Part shown: positions 27,223 through 37,516 of the stretch, piece after piece | Layout of the letters: the number at the start of each line of letters is the position of its first letter | Position numbering within the stretch: the first letter of the stretch is position 1 | Source: Pyrenopolyporus hunteri | Lineage: Eukaryota; Ascomycota; Sordariomycetes; Xylariales; Hypoxylaceae | Assembly: GCA_902806595.1 (NCBI GenBank) | Contig: CADCXC010000040.1 | Span: forward strand, 1 to 64,000 | Direction of reading: 5' to 3' | Length of the DNA: 64,000 nucleotides | Made by a program: the position numbers and the translations under genes | The notes under the pieces: model-generated | The model's input: only the letters and a program-made list of their open reading frames with translations | What the model was told of the DNA's origin: nothing | The model's database searches: none

Positions 27223-28755
27223 ATGCTGTCCAATATTAACCGAATACCCGACGAGAATGCCCTTGGACGATATGGGGCCTTAGGGAACACTAGGGAAGGC
27301 CGGGCGTCCTCACAAGACCGGGATTCCTTATTCGGAGAGCCTATCGGGTCTGCCGAGTCCGTCGACGATGGCTACCGCAGTCCGGGACCTATACACATCT
27401 CTTCTCGCCAGGGAGCTTCGACTTACGGCCTTAAGTGGTCTAGACATGCCAACTCTTTCTCGGCCAAGCCCGAATGGACGGTCGAGCCTACCATCGATTC
27501 TATTATCTTAACGCTCCAGAGATCCATCCACCCACAGAAGCAGTACAGCGTTGAACACCGTTGGGATGGAATGTACAGCAAATTTTATTCCGTTTCATAT
27601 GACCGAAGGCAATTCATCATGAGAGTGTATCTACCGGTATCTCCCAAGTCCATGACCGAGAGTGAGGTTGCAACTTTGCAGTGGATCCACGAAAATACCC
27701 GCCTACCCGTTCCCAAGGTCCAATGTTACGATTCTTCACGCGATAACCCTGTAGGGTTCGAATGGATCCTGATGGATCAGATTGATGGAATACCCCTTTT
27801 CCAAAGCTGGCACTCTATTACCCAAGATGCTAAGAAGCGCATTGTCAAGCAAGTCGCTGAATATGCTGCCATCGCCTTCAAGAAACAGTTCAAAGGGGTT
27901 GGTAACATATACCCTTCAAAATCGCACGAGACGGGCTCTCAACCCCCTGTAGGCAAGATGATCTCAATGGCGCTCTTCTAGAATGGGCGCGCCAGCATAA
28001 GCCACCGAGAGAGAGCTTTCTGCACTGCACCGGAGTGGACAAGGCACCGCCTCCGTCTTGTTTCTACCGAGCTTCGACTAACATTACAGGAAATGGTCGA
28101 CAAACGTCAGCGTGAGGCTACCTCTAATATGCTGAGGCTTATTATCCGCCTTCGAAAGCTGGAGGAAGAGTTTTTCCTAGCCTCTGAATCTAACAATGAC
28201 GGTCGAGGTTTCATCTGTGAGGAGGAATCGGCTGACCGGCACGAAAACGGCAGAAACGAGGATAAAGAGTCCTACGAACCGACTATGCTGTGGCATGATA
28301 ATCTTTCACTCGACAACATTCTTGTCGATAAGAATGGGGTTCTCTGTGGTATTATCGACTGGGGTTGTGTCTCTTGTCTACCCCTGTACGAGGCTTGTCA
28401 ATTTCCAGCCTTCCTGTACCAAGCTCGAGATCGACCTGTTGAACCGCTGATGCCTTACCGAATAACAAGGGTTAGGCCCGAAACTGGCTGGGAGCTCCAG
28501 CGGTATGACATGGAACTGGGACAACATCAGTTAACTCTATTGCGCCAGCTGTTCATGGATGAGATGATGGACAATTGTCCTGAATGGGTTGATATCTTCC
28601 GTAGTCAGAGACACCTCAGGGATTACGAAGCTGCAGTACAGAATTGTGATAATGAGTTCGCGTATAGGATGGTTGAGGCATGGGTAGATGCTGTAGAGGA
28701 GGGGAGAAAGTCTGACAAAGCGGCGTGGTGTCTACATGTGCACCTCATAGAGTAA
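27223..28755 (+). pseudogene. APH-fold phosphotransferase (fungal aminoglycoside-phosphotransferase/choline-kinase-like family), one in-frame TAG
   Basis: One continuous 510-residue frame interrupted only by TAG at 27979-27981 (codon 253). The part before the stop has the kinase N-lobe: FIMRVYLPV, the helix with ESEVATLQWIHENT, LPVPKVQCYD, and the hinge FEWILMDQIDGIPL. After the stop the frame continues in family style: RERAFCTAPEWTRHRLRL (about 262-279), the catalytic loop LWHDNLSLDNILVD (356-369), and the metal-binding IIDWG (D379). Family members usually have a Trp after the aromatic end of the GKMISMALF segment, so TGG to TAG is the simplest origin. The catalytic loop reads H-D-N-L where most members have Asp before Leu (HxDL); here it is Asn 360. 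Both changes fit CpA-to-TpA on the antisense strand. The gene is therefore probably inactive, although stop readthrough or a sequencing error would leave most of it intact. The start ATG follows an in-frame stop at 27211. Family substrates are mostly unknown. Confidence 0.7.
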
Positions 28756-29035
28756 GTAACGCGAATTAGTTTCGAAGGCGCCGAGTTCATATATTTGCTA
28801 CCTACCTAAGGTACCTACTTACCTTCTTACCTCAGTATCTCTCAGAGCTGTTCGTTCCTATTATCCCCTTTAAAACTTGAAGCCGTCAGAAGAGGAGGGG
28901 GACAGTTAGGTGGGCCTCATTACGATCGATTATGGTGATGGGAGTAGGGAAATCGTTCGTGGAACCCTGACCTTTTCTTTCTTATTCTTTCTCTTTCTCC
29001 GAAACGAATCGTCGTCATCTTAGATACGACCGTCG
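28756..29035. other. Convergent intergenic gap
   Basis: 280 bp between the phosphotransferase stop and the stop of the minus-strand cysteine-rich gene. Contains a short TACCTA/GGTACC cluster at 28798-28832 and a T/C-rich tract at 28973-29000. Confidence 0.5.
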
Positions 29036-30112
29036 TTAGCACAGCCGAAAGTACGACCAGAGCTTTCCCATTACCGTCTTCTTTACTTCCGGCTTGGCCG
29101 CGATGTCAGTGAGAAGAAAATCGATGAAATCGTCAGTAATCTCGTCCTTTCCGTTCAAGGCCTCCCGTAAGTAGTTAGGAGAATGGGGGATGATAACCTC
29201 GCACCCATCTCGAGGCTCCTTCTTAACGGGAATTCCCTCTACATTGTTTAATGTGCTTAGGAAGCCTTCGTCCCTTAGCTTAGCGCCGTTGGGCATTCTT
29301 TCTATATTTTCTTCGGCTGTGCAATCCACGTTCGCGCCAACGCCTCCTGCATGGGGCGCTATGCTGCTCTTACTTTCGCAGTCAAGGCCATCGAGCTGAC
29401 TCTGGTCATGACTCGCATGGGGAATATTCGCCTCAACCTGGCCCCTTTGGCCAGACTCAGTGTTCTCCGTTCGTTCTCTTTGGTGTTTTGGCGTTGCATC
29501 TTCCTCTCGATTCTGTTCGTCCTTGCTCCGGGCTGGCCCGCGCCGGATTTCAAATTTCGCTTCGAGCTTTCTTACGACCTCTTCTATATCTGCTCTGCTG
29601 ATGCCTGGTTCTGCCTTGGTAGCTGAGAATTTCTGAGAAGGGAGCTTAACAAATTCCCGGGATTGCCTTTGCTTGTAATAATCGTGAATGTCTTTATCCC
29701 AGGTCCGCTCCACGAACGACGGGATCAACAAATTGATATCGGCTCTATTACAATTCGAGAGGACCAGGAGCTTTTGAAGTTTCTCTGCCGTGTCTACTTC
29801 CCTGACGAACTCTTTTCTGGCCCGATCCTCGATTACGCAGGCTTCTGACCGCCCTGGCTGAGATCCGCATGCAAATGGCAGCTCCCCTAGAAGTAAGGTA
29901 GGCGTCGTGTGGCCACAACCGCTGGCATTGCAAAAGTATACCCACCCTTTTTTGGATTTACACCCGCACGTATGATAAAATGTGACGGCTTGACAGCCGG
30001 TACCTACGGCCTGGTCATGCATTGAGGCTCTCCTCTCAGGCCGAGGTCGTACGTCTGCCTTCAGGATAGTTTCTAGCGACTGGGACGGGGTTCGTGATGG
30101 TACGGTTGCCAT
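29036..30112 (-). CDS. Cysteine-rich hypothetical protein with CGC-x-S-x-KG motif
   Basis: Single-exon ORF of 358 aa. The ATG at 30112 is the first in frame (the frame itself extends four codons further upstream). Residues 40-92 are rich in Cys and His: C40, H47, C49, C51, C61, C66, H68, C82, C92. The core HTCGCKSKKGWVYFCNASGC (47-66) looks like a small zinc-binding module. The middle (about 175-290) is charged and low in complexity (EVVRKLEAKFEIRRG, then KDEQNREEDATPKHQRER), probably helical then disordered. The C-terminus is a conserved-looking acidic helix (DEITDDFIDFLLTDIA) followed by KKTVMGKLWSYF. No signal peptide or membrane segment. The cysteine core matches residues 10-31 of the divergently transcribed protein at 31938. 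Function is unknown; a nuclear or cytosolic regulator would fit, but that is a guess. Confidence 0.65.
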   Translation of the reverse strand: MATVPSRTPSQSLETILKADVRPRPERRASMHDQAVGTGCQAVTFYHTCGCKSKKGWVYFCNASGCGHTTPTLLLGELPFACGSQPGRSEACVIEDRARKEFVREVDTAEKLQKLLVLSNCNRADINLLIPSFVERTWDKDIHDYYKQRQSREFVKLPSQKFSATKAEPGISRADIEEVVRKLEAKFEIRRGPARSKDEQNREEDATPKHQRERTENTESGQRGQVEANIPHASHDQSQLDGLDCESKSSIAPHAGGVGANVDCTAEENIERMPNGAKLRDEGFLSTLNNVEGIPVKKEPRDGCEVIIPHSPNYLREALNGKDEITDDFIDFLLTDIAAKPEVKKTVMGKLWSYFRLC

Positions 30113-31937
30113 TTTGATCAGCAAGCCTGCTTGCCCGTAAGTTGTGGTAGGTGGACTTTAGGTGTCTAAGTTAGGTACCTGGGTAGTCTGTCTTGATTCG
30201 CGGTTCCCCGCGATGACTTGGATAGACTGTGGTTATCCAATACCCTCCCTAGGTGGTAAGCGCGTGTGGTTTTATCGCTTGGGACTGGACTTGTTCCGCC
30301 GGGTTACCGCGAGAATGACAAATAAATAAGATTTGAAGTATGCCTTCCTTGTCCGATACAATGTGATCTACCCAGTGCCTCATTATGCCCTTCAAATGGA
30401 TCTTCAAACCCCTTGTATTGGCTATCTTTGTATCGTTGCCCTCATATATTATTATCATAGAGAGCTATGTTCTGAAACAATGCTATTTAATTCGTTTCTC
30501 TTCCCCCTTTTCGTTCACACATCCGTTCTTCCTCTTCCTCTTTATTCCAAAAAGGAGGAAAAAGGAAAAAGAGAAAAAAAGAAGAGAAAAAAAAGGGACC
30601 GTTTCTCCTTTATTTTCTTTTCTAACTTTTATGATAAGTATATCCACTTCGTGTGTAATAATATTCGGACGTGAGGCTTGCCTTATGTTATGCGATTTCA
30701 TCAAAGATGTAGAATTCAAATTAAGTGTATGATGCCGTACGCGGATCGCTCTGCCGTAATAGTAGAACTCACGCTTCCCAGGTAATATTTAGAGCGATAC
30801 GCGTATTTAATTTATTATATTTCCTACGAGTATATCGGCGAAGGAACTACCTATCCCCAAACCTGGGAAACCCTTTGAAGTTAACACCTACCGCCTAATA
30901 GAACCTTAAGTAAACCCACTCCTAATAGTTCAGCTAATATCGCTTTGACCTTCGAGAAAACCTAACGTTGAATGCGGCTTTTGATCTATCTTATAATCTA
31001 CGCTACTGATTTATTACGGTTGGAACCAATCTCCGGGTTTGGGTTATTCGAAGTTTACATCCTAGCCCTCTAATTAGCGCTTTAATTGCTTTCTTTGCTT
31101 TGGAATCTATGTACGAGGCGGATTACTATTATAGCAGGGGGCCAAAGTGACGGCACAGGCGATGACTTTACACCTTTCATGCTGAAATTCGAATATAGGG
31201 CTTATTTATCGGCGTTATTACTTTCCCTCTAAATTCTTGGACAATACTTACGCTTAACACCGGGGTTTCCCTTTGGCAACACCAGAGCTATCACTTCACC
31301 ATACGATATCAAACGGCAAGAATCCACCAATCATCCGTATCTTAAAGTATTGGACTCTATCCCATGGGACTCCGTAAGCTAGCTAGTATAGGCCAAGGTT
31401 TCGCTCAAATAAGTTTTGGGAATGAACAATACTTAGGATTGTCGAAGTTTGGTCGGTCTCTGGGTTTTTCTTTTCTTTTTCCTTTCTCTCTCTCTCCCCC
31501 TCTCCCCCTTTTACTTTCATATATTACCTAGGAGAATAGCTCGCGGCTATCCATGTGGAGTATGTGGAGTATTTAGGTAAGTACTTGGGTGAGTAGATGG
31601 ACTTTCCTGAAGGGGGTTGCTTATACAAAGGAAGTGTCTGAAATCAATAACCTTGAATTAGACCGGAACAATAGAGTTCACTGTCTCTCAACAATAATCA
31701 TGTACGTGATCATGCTAGGCGTGTCCGGTCAACCCACATAAAGAAAGGCTCAAGTTAGAGGTATATTTAGGGAGGTTGGCAATTCTCGAATAGGCTTGGC
31801 TTGACATTTCCACTACCGCCAGATCAACCTAGGGCACTTCGCAGTGGCATTCATAGTGTTATGATATGATCATTACCCCCAAGCACGACAAATAAACGAA
31901 GTGTTCTGTATACCTAGATACCTACAGGTCGATTAAG
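30113..31937. other. Long intergenic region between two divergent cysteine-rich genes
   Basis: 1.8 kb with no supported gene. It contains a purine tract (30550-30598), C/T tracts (31468-31512), and a stretch at about 30780-31450 that is moderately AT-rich but not RIP-saturated. It must hold both promoters of the divergent pair, unless the middle holds a decayed gene I cannot read. Confidence 0.45.
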
Positions 31938-32381
31938 ATGTGTTATTTTTGTTTTACGAAGTTCCCCTGCGGTTGTATCTCGTGGAAGGGTAGCGAGTAC
32001 AAGTATTGTGCGGCCAGAGGCAAGGGCTGCGAAACCAAGCTCCTCGAGAAATTCGAATGGCAGACGTTCTGCCCGGATTCTCGCAAGGCTCTGAAAGGTA
32101 AGAAGAAGTTTGACGATACCGTCGCCGTCCCGAAGTGTTGCGTCCAGTTGGATAAGGCAACGCTCAACTCCCTCTGCATCAAATGTAATTCGATTCCGCA
32201 TAAGGATGAGGAACACCACTGCTACTGTCCCTGGCACATGGTTTCCGTATCCGCTCAGGTGGAGAGAGATGCCGAGGAGGAGTTTGAGAAAGCCGTGCAG
32301 CTTTGGCCGGGTAACTTACGGGCGAGATACCTTCGAAGGAAACAGGACGTGAATGCTAGGGATTGTGGCTGGTCCTTATGA
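31938..32381 (+). CDS. Small cysteine-rich hypothetical protein with CGC-x-S-x-KG motif
   Basis: Single-exon ORF of 147 aa from ATG 31938. It has fourteen Cys: 2, 5, 11, 13, 24, 31, 45, 67, 68, 80, 83, 95, 97 and 144, with His at 88, 93, 94 and 100. The pairs C2-C5, C11-C13, C80-C83 and C95-C97 suggest several zinc sites rather than a secreted disulfide protein, and no signal peptide is seen. Residues 10-31 (PCGCISWKGSEYKYC, then AARGKGC) align with TCGCKSKKGWVYFC, NASGC of the minus-strand gene 1.8 kb upstream; both are followed by a Leu-rich step and another Cys. The C-terminal half has an amphipathic EEEFEKAVQLWPGNLRARYL stretch. A GTAAG at 32097 resembles a donor, but the frame stays open and Cys-rich through it, so I keep one exon. 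Function unknown. Confidence 0.6.
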   Translation: MCYFCFTKFPCGCISWKGSEYKYCAARGKGCETKLLEKFEWQTFCPDSRKALKGKKKFDDTVAVPKCCVQLDKATLNSLCIKCNSIPHKDEEHHCYCPWHMVSVSAQVERDAEEEFEKAVQLWPGNLRARYLRRKQDVNARDCGWSL

Positions 32382-32740
32382 AAGAGAGAGATATCTCTGC
32401 CTTTCTATCCACCTCTCTCTCCGCCACTCTCTCCACCACACTCTCTCTTTCCCTTTCTCCCTCGAAGTTTTGCTTATGTTATCCCCCCCTCCTTTCCATC
32501 TTGATGCAGATGGATATTTAGGTATTAGGTATTGTACGACGCCAAGTGACGTTCGAAGGAATCATCCGAGTTTTGGGTGGCGGGGACGACATCAGTGATA
32601 GGTAAAATAGGAGGTTATCCAAGTAGGTAAGTACTAGGTTGTGATCATGCTGTCCTGTTTCAGGTGAATCGCACGTTGCTTCGTTCTATATTCTGCGCCG
32701 CCAACCTGGGTAGGTAAGTACTAAGTAACGCGGACCATGT

Positions 32741-32796
32741 TGATGATGATGATGGTGATGGTGATGGTGATGGTGATGACGATGATGATGGTGATA
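32741..32796 (+). repeat. (GAT/GGT)n microsatellite
   Basis: tgatgatgatgatggtgatg followed by four ggtgat units and further gatgat units; trinucleotide periodicity with GAT and GGT alternating. Confidence 0.85.
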
Positions 32797-34231
32797 GTAG
32801 AAGTGCGAACAAAAAGAAAAAAAAGGGAGGGGGGATCCTCTTTTACCATCTTAAGTACCTACCTACCTATATATCTATAGATACCTATATATATAAGGTA
32901 GGTAGGTATTTTTAGAAGTTGTGCTTATCCAAAGCGCAAGGAGGGAACAGGTGTACAATATACCTACCTAGGTAGGTACCTAGGTAGGTATGTACATAAA
33001 TAATCACTACGTGTACCTGCCGCCTAAAAGCCTAGGTAGGCGTTTAGGAATGAAGCTATTACGTATTCGCCGGCGTCTGTGTGAACTGGTGTTAGACGGT
33101 ACGGGTGTTAGACGGTGTTAGAGCCTAGGTACGTTTCGATCTCGAGCCTTCTACGTAATATGCCTAGGCTTATAGCTTATAGCTTGTAGGCTATAGGAGG
33201 TTCCTCGGCTTGGGGCACTTTTTTACCAACACCTGTTAAGGGGGTTCTATTAGGTAGTGTGGCCCATGTCGGCCGTCGGTGTTATCCAACCGCCGCGGTT
33301 CCGCCTCGCCAAGCCACGGGGCAATGCGCTCTAGGGCTGTATATTTATGAGCGTAAAATAAAAGGACGCCATTGGGTAATCTTGGGATTATTTTCTCTTT
33401 TGGGAATCTGCCCGTGTTCTCCCCCACTCCCCCTCTTAAATCCTTAAATCGTTAGAAGTAACCATCGACTAGGGTAAGTTGCTAAAGGTACATATGTACT
33501 GTTATGCATGTGGTGTCCAAGACCCACCGGCGCGGGATCTGCTGCAGATACCTTAATTCTGGTACTACCCACGCATAATATATATAGATAGGTACCTAGG
33601 TACCCACCTACGTCCTATATACGGTATGTGCCTAGCATTTGTGCACCTAACCCAGGGATTTGTACCAACAAGGAGACGATGAGGTAATTGGGCCCAGCAC
33701 CAAACCGCGTTTAGCTTTCGTGGTCCGATTTCGAACCTCGGTCGTCGCGAGATGCGCGGAGGAATATGACATGGATGGGACGATGCGAGAGCCTGTTTCT
33801 TAAATAGCCATGTACATGACCGCGACCGTGAGCGTGAACACGAACGTGCTGAACATGGTCTTCATGAATTATATGAGTGTTTAATTGTCGAGGAGTTTCA
33901 CGTTGGAAGAAGAAGAAGAAGAAGAAGGAGACGTTCTGAATACTTCAAATACCCGAGCACATCACCTACCTGGTACCTATACGCAAAGTACCTAGGTACC
34001 ACCTTATCTCTACCCACGTACCTTACTCTAACGCAACTTCCCATACCTGAAGCAAATTAAGCTTCGTGCCAAACCGTCAGCTGCCAAACAACACCCCGTT
34101 GAGTATCGACTCGAGGTAAGTAAGACTGACTTCCTCTTTTATCCCCGGATCCAAAATCCAACCCACCATTTTTATTCTTATTCTTCTAATTCTTCTAATT
34201 CTCCTTGTTCTTATTTTCGTTTTGAACTTCA

Positions 34232-34268
34232 TCATTTATTTTATTTTATTTTATTTTATTTTATTTTT
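34232..34268 (+). repeat. (TTTTA)n microsatellite
   Basis: About seven ttatt/ttttat pentamers in the leader region upstream of the DUF3112-type gene. Confidence 0.8.
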
Positions 34269-34675
34269 TCGTTCTAATATTCTTTTCCGATATTGTTTCT
34301 TCCCGCCCCGTCACCCTTCCCGCGTATCCTTTACATCTTATACATACACCCTGACTCCAACCTCTCTACCTCTCTACCTCTCTCATCTGCCTCACCTATC
34401 AAAACTTACATCTTCGAACCAAGCCTTGGTAATATTATTTTCATGTATTTCCTTTAATTTATTGTTAATCTCATTAGGTGCTTACGCGGGTACATTAACC
34501 TCCCTATCTGCCCGTGTCCTCACTAACACCTATCAAGACAATATTGCTGTTATATGGGGGAATAGGAACAACAACAACAACAATACCGGCACCAGTAATC
34601 GTAACAATAAGAAGAAGAACAAGAAAACTATAGGACAACAACGAAATCAACGACGAGTACAGCGTCATCTTCATC

Positions 34676-35647
34676 ATGTCGCAACCATCTCAGCAGCCTC
34701 GTCCAGGCCCGCCCTACGCATCCACCTCGGCGGCCGTCGGCGGCCTCCCCTCAGTTATACCTGACATCCCCGTCTCCGCCGTCTTCATCGCCTTATATAT
34801 CGCCTTCGCCGCCGCCAACATGACCATATTCAGGGCGAATCTCCGGAGGGCGCATAAATTCATCCCTTCAGCCGCCCTGTTCGGTTTCTGTATGGCCCGA
34901 ATCAACACGCTCATCTTGCGAATAGCGTGGGCGACCCGCCAGACCAACGTCCGCCTCGCTATCGCCGCCAACGTCTTCGTCAACGCCGGAATCCTTGTTG
35001 TCTACGCCATCAACCTCATCTTCGCTCAGCGCATCCTGCGAGCCAAGCAACCTGTCCTCGGATGGCACGTATCGCTGCGTATCATCTTCAGAGCCCTCTA
35101 CGTTGGAATTGTCTGCGCCCTCATCATGGTCATCACTGCCCTGGTGGTATCCGTCTACAGCTTGGATCCGTACACACTCGGTGCCTGCCGCGACGTTCAG
35201 CTAGCTTCCGGCACCTATCTCCTCGTCTTAACCACTCTACCCGTCTTCATAGTAGCAGCCGCCTGTCTCCTACCACGATCCCCGAACGAGGAAGTATTCG
35301 GCGGCGGTAGCATGGGAACCAAGGTTGTCGTCGTCCTCGTAACATCTTGCCTCTGTATATTGAACTCCGGCTTCAGAGTGGGAACAGCCTGGTCGCCGCC
35401 ACGCCCGTTAGACGACCCCGCTTGGTATCACGGCAAGGCCCCCTTCTACATATTCAATTTCGCGTTGGAGATCATCATCCTGTTCGTCTTGACTCTGTCT
35501 AGGATTGACAGGCGGTTTTACGTCCCGGATGGGAGCAGTCAGCCGGGCCATTATTCTGGCCGTGTCGAGTCGACGATGGGGAGCGTCGGGGACGTTACCA
35601 CCGAAAAGGGGAAGCGAAGCGAGGACGCGACTTTGAATAATGTCTAA
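34676..35647 (+). CDS. Seven-helix membrane protein, DUF3112 type
   Basis: Single exon, 323 aa. Seven hydrophobic segments at about 32-52, 64-86, 93-117, 137-160, 178-199, 215-232 and 254-275. The N-terminus is Pro/Ser-rich and the C-terminus is a polar tail. Signature stretches GGLPSVIPDIPVSAVF, ANLRRAHKFIPSAALFGFCM, RINTLILRIAWATRQTNVRL and LIFAQRILRAKQP match what I recall of the fungal DUF3112 family, often loosely labelled a GPCR-like protein; no receptor function has been shown to my knowledge. The late GFRVGTAW and DPAWYHGKAPFYIFNF segments are also family-like. The ATG lies in a poly(AAC/AAG) leader and the frame carries no intron signals. Location is presumably plasma or internal membrane. 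The family call rests on memory of sequence style, so moderately sure. Confidence 0.8.
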   Translation: MSQPSQQPRPGPPYASTSAAVGGLPSVIPDIPVSAVFIALYIAFAAANMTIFRANLRRAHKFIPSAALFGFCMARINTLILRIAWATRQTNVRLAIAANVFVNAGILVVYAINLIFAQRILRAKQPVLGWHVSLRIIFRALYVGIVCALIMVITALVVSVYSLDPYTLGACRDVQLASGTYLLVLTTLPVFIVAAACLLPRSPNEEVFGGGSMGTKVVVVLVTSCLCILNSGFRVGTAWSPPRPLDDPAWYHGKAPFYIFNFALEIIILFVLTLSRIDRRFYVPDGSSQPGHYSGRVESTMGSVGDVTTEKGKRSEDATLNNV

Positions 35648-36460
35648 CCAAATACTCCAACATTTACATGGTGCGGATTTACATTGGGATGGTTATAGAT
35701 GAATGTAATGATACCCCCTTATAGAACGATATTTCAAGTACCTTACTCGGTTTAAACACCCGTTGCCGGCCTTTTCTTAAATTACCTCGTCGTGACCGGT
35801 TTCGGGCTCATGGAATAGCTATTCTTACCCGAATATCCGGGCCTGAATGCGTATTAATCTTCTGCGGCCGCGTACTGACAAATATATGTATGTGTCTACT
35901 CATATGATATGATATGATATGATATTATATACATGCACTTAAGAAGGTAAGGACCTGCGTGCTATATGTCTGTAGGAGTGTTTAGGTATATATTAGGTGC
36001 CTAGGTCGTGCCCGAACCTTTGCGGTTTATGTCCAATATCGACTGTCGTTGTTTGTGTAAGGTTCTCAGTCTTCCTTCCTATTGAAGCGTAGGCTCTGGT
36101 CACATGTTAGAAGCCTCGTGGTTCTAGGCCAATTTTGTCCTCCCACTAAAATATGGATTTTCATAGATTTAGAGGACATGTGTCGGTCATTCCATTAGAT
36201 ACCCTTATCCGTATTGAAGTATTTACGTTGATTATTCCTTGCGGATGGGCCGCGGGGATGAGCGGGATCTAATGTTAACTGCATTGCGGGAGGCGAGCTA
36301 TGAACATCGTTCGGTTGCGAGAGCGGAACTTAGGCACCAGCCTTTGCGGAAACCTCCTCGTGCTCTATAAGGTGGAAAACCTACTAGGGAATAAGCGCCC
36401 CTGGGCGATAGATATCAAGGAGTAAAACTTTGCAGAGACTAAGAACCTTACGGTATAGGC
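35648..36460. other. 3' flank of the DUF3112-type gene, no gene seen
   Basis: Contains an (ATATG)n run at 35902-35925 and one TAGGTGCCTAGG cluster near 35990. Nothing else recognised. Confidence 0.5.
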
Positions 36461-37404
36461 CTATCGTACCGGCGTTTTGAGAACTACTACCCCCACTACA
36501 ATGAGTGTAAGTGAAGGTAGATACCCGGGTAGGTAGGTAGGTATATATCTAACTTTCCACGAGTTTCCGTCGTAGGAAATAGTTTCATTTAAGGCTGCGA
36601 GCAAAGCATCGAACTCTAACCAGTAAGGGGTTCTCGGAGTGTCTGCAATCCTTATCATCGGGACTGAACTGGATTGATGCGTCGACGGTCGAAGCCTTCT
36701 AATACGTGCGTACACGCGCCCCATACCGGCGTCTCTCAAAGCCGTCCGTAGACAACGCCGGGAACCAGTACAAGCATATTGTTGCGGTCGATAGCGCCAT
36801 CCAGAATCCTATCACCCACACGAATCTCCCCTCGACAGCCCATTACTCAAATGATATCGCCGGTTGAGTGGATTTGACTACGTCGTGGCAGCCAGCAAGA
36901 CTATTCCGCGGGAGCGGCTTCTAGTCCTACAGCAGAACTACCATACACTTTATTTATATCTTGGCTTCCACGACGACGAGGAACACCCTGTACGGCAGAC
37001 CATGGACGGGGACTTCATGAGCCCTTCTCTCAAGGAGTTCCGGCGTGACTTACCTTGAAGTCACGGACGAGCTCGAGGATATAGACTGCGATGAGCTGTT
37101 TAGGTGGCGCGGATCTACAAACGCATTCTCTTCGCCCAAGTATGTGAGCCCAACGGCGACGATTAAAGAAGGCTGGGCAGCGCTTGACCACGCGGCTCGT
37201 TTCCTTGTTCGCACTCTTCAGTTTAGCTGGGGAAACGATGGAGAATGGGCGCATGGTAGATTTGATCCCGACGATGACCAAGACTCAGAGGGCGACAAGG
37301 AGTTCTACCGGGGCTGGGCTATCCTCCGATATCTGCAGCTGGAATGGGAGGCGGTCAATATTCTGAGCGAGGCGCTCGCGGCTATATTGTCGAGTAGGCT
37401 ATAA
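36461..37404. pseudogene. Probable remnants of one or two genes
   Basis: Three open segments lack a usable start or end. On the minus strand (36739-36461) a 92-codon frame contains MIRIADTPRTPYWLEFDALL and is preceded by a coding-like DRILDGAIDRNNMLVLVPGV in the same strand but with a stop between. On the plus strand 36864-37058 and 37045-37404 overlap in different frames; the second gives EVTDELEDIDCDELF, SPKYVSPTATIKEGWAALDH and EFYRGWAILRYLQLEWEAVN, which reads like real protein with acidic and aromatic balance. Joining the plus frames would need a frameshift near 37045. I recognise no family. Decayed accessory genes are the best explanation, but a spliced gene cannot be excluded. Confidence 0.3.
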
Positions 37405-37516
37405 TCGAGGTATTTAATGGGAGACGAGAGAATTCTACCCTTGTCTTTGGTAGAATGACCCTACCCAGGAGAGCCAAGTATCAGGGTGCGGCCAGTAGCC
37501 GGGCCTCTCGAGTCCG

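Larger units (their letters stand above)
32382..34675. other. Intergenic region rich in simple repeats and TACCTAGGTA palindromes
   Basis: 2.3 kb with no gene I can support. It contains a (GATGGT)n array, dense CCTAGGTA/GGTACCTA clusters (32600-32720, 32850-33010, 33120-33190, 33585-33610, 33970-34000), a (GAA)n run at 33904-33927, (TTTTA)n at 34232-34268 and (AAC)n at 34567-34586. The last 500 bp are the promoter and leader of the DUF3112-type gene; an open frame there (34222-34764) is low-complexity and looks non-coding. Confidence 0.5.

Noticed and set aside
27949..28092. Intron in the phosphotransferase gene that would remove the TAG (CTAAC and CAG near 28077-28089 look like a 3' splice site)
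   Set aside because: The skipped sequence is itself family-like (RERAFCTAPEWTRHRLRL) and in the same frame, so removing it would delete conserved protein.
32097..32103. GTAAG donor inside the small Cys-rich gene
   Set aside because: The frame stays open with continued cysteine spacing and no good acceptor restores a better protein.
33680..33760. Possible tRNA (minus-strand gaggttcgaaatc resembles a B box)
   Set aside because: No matching acceptor stem, A box or anticodon arm at the right spacing.
33800..33865. 21-residue hydrophobic peptide starting MKTMF on the minus strand
   Set aside because: Looks like a signal-peptide core, but no exon follows and no splice donor extends it convincingly.
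34222..34764. 180-codon plus-strand ORF ahead of the DUF3112-type gene
   Set aside because: Low-complexity (Phe-rich, then Asn/Lys repeats), overlaps the real gene in another frame, and arises from TTTTA and AAC microsatellites.
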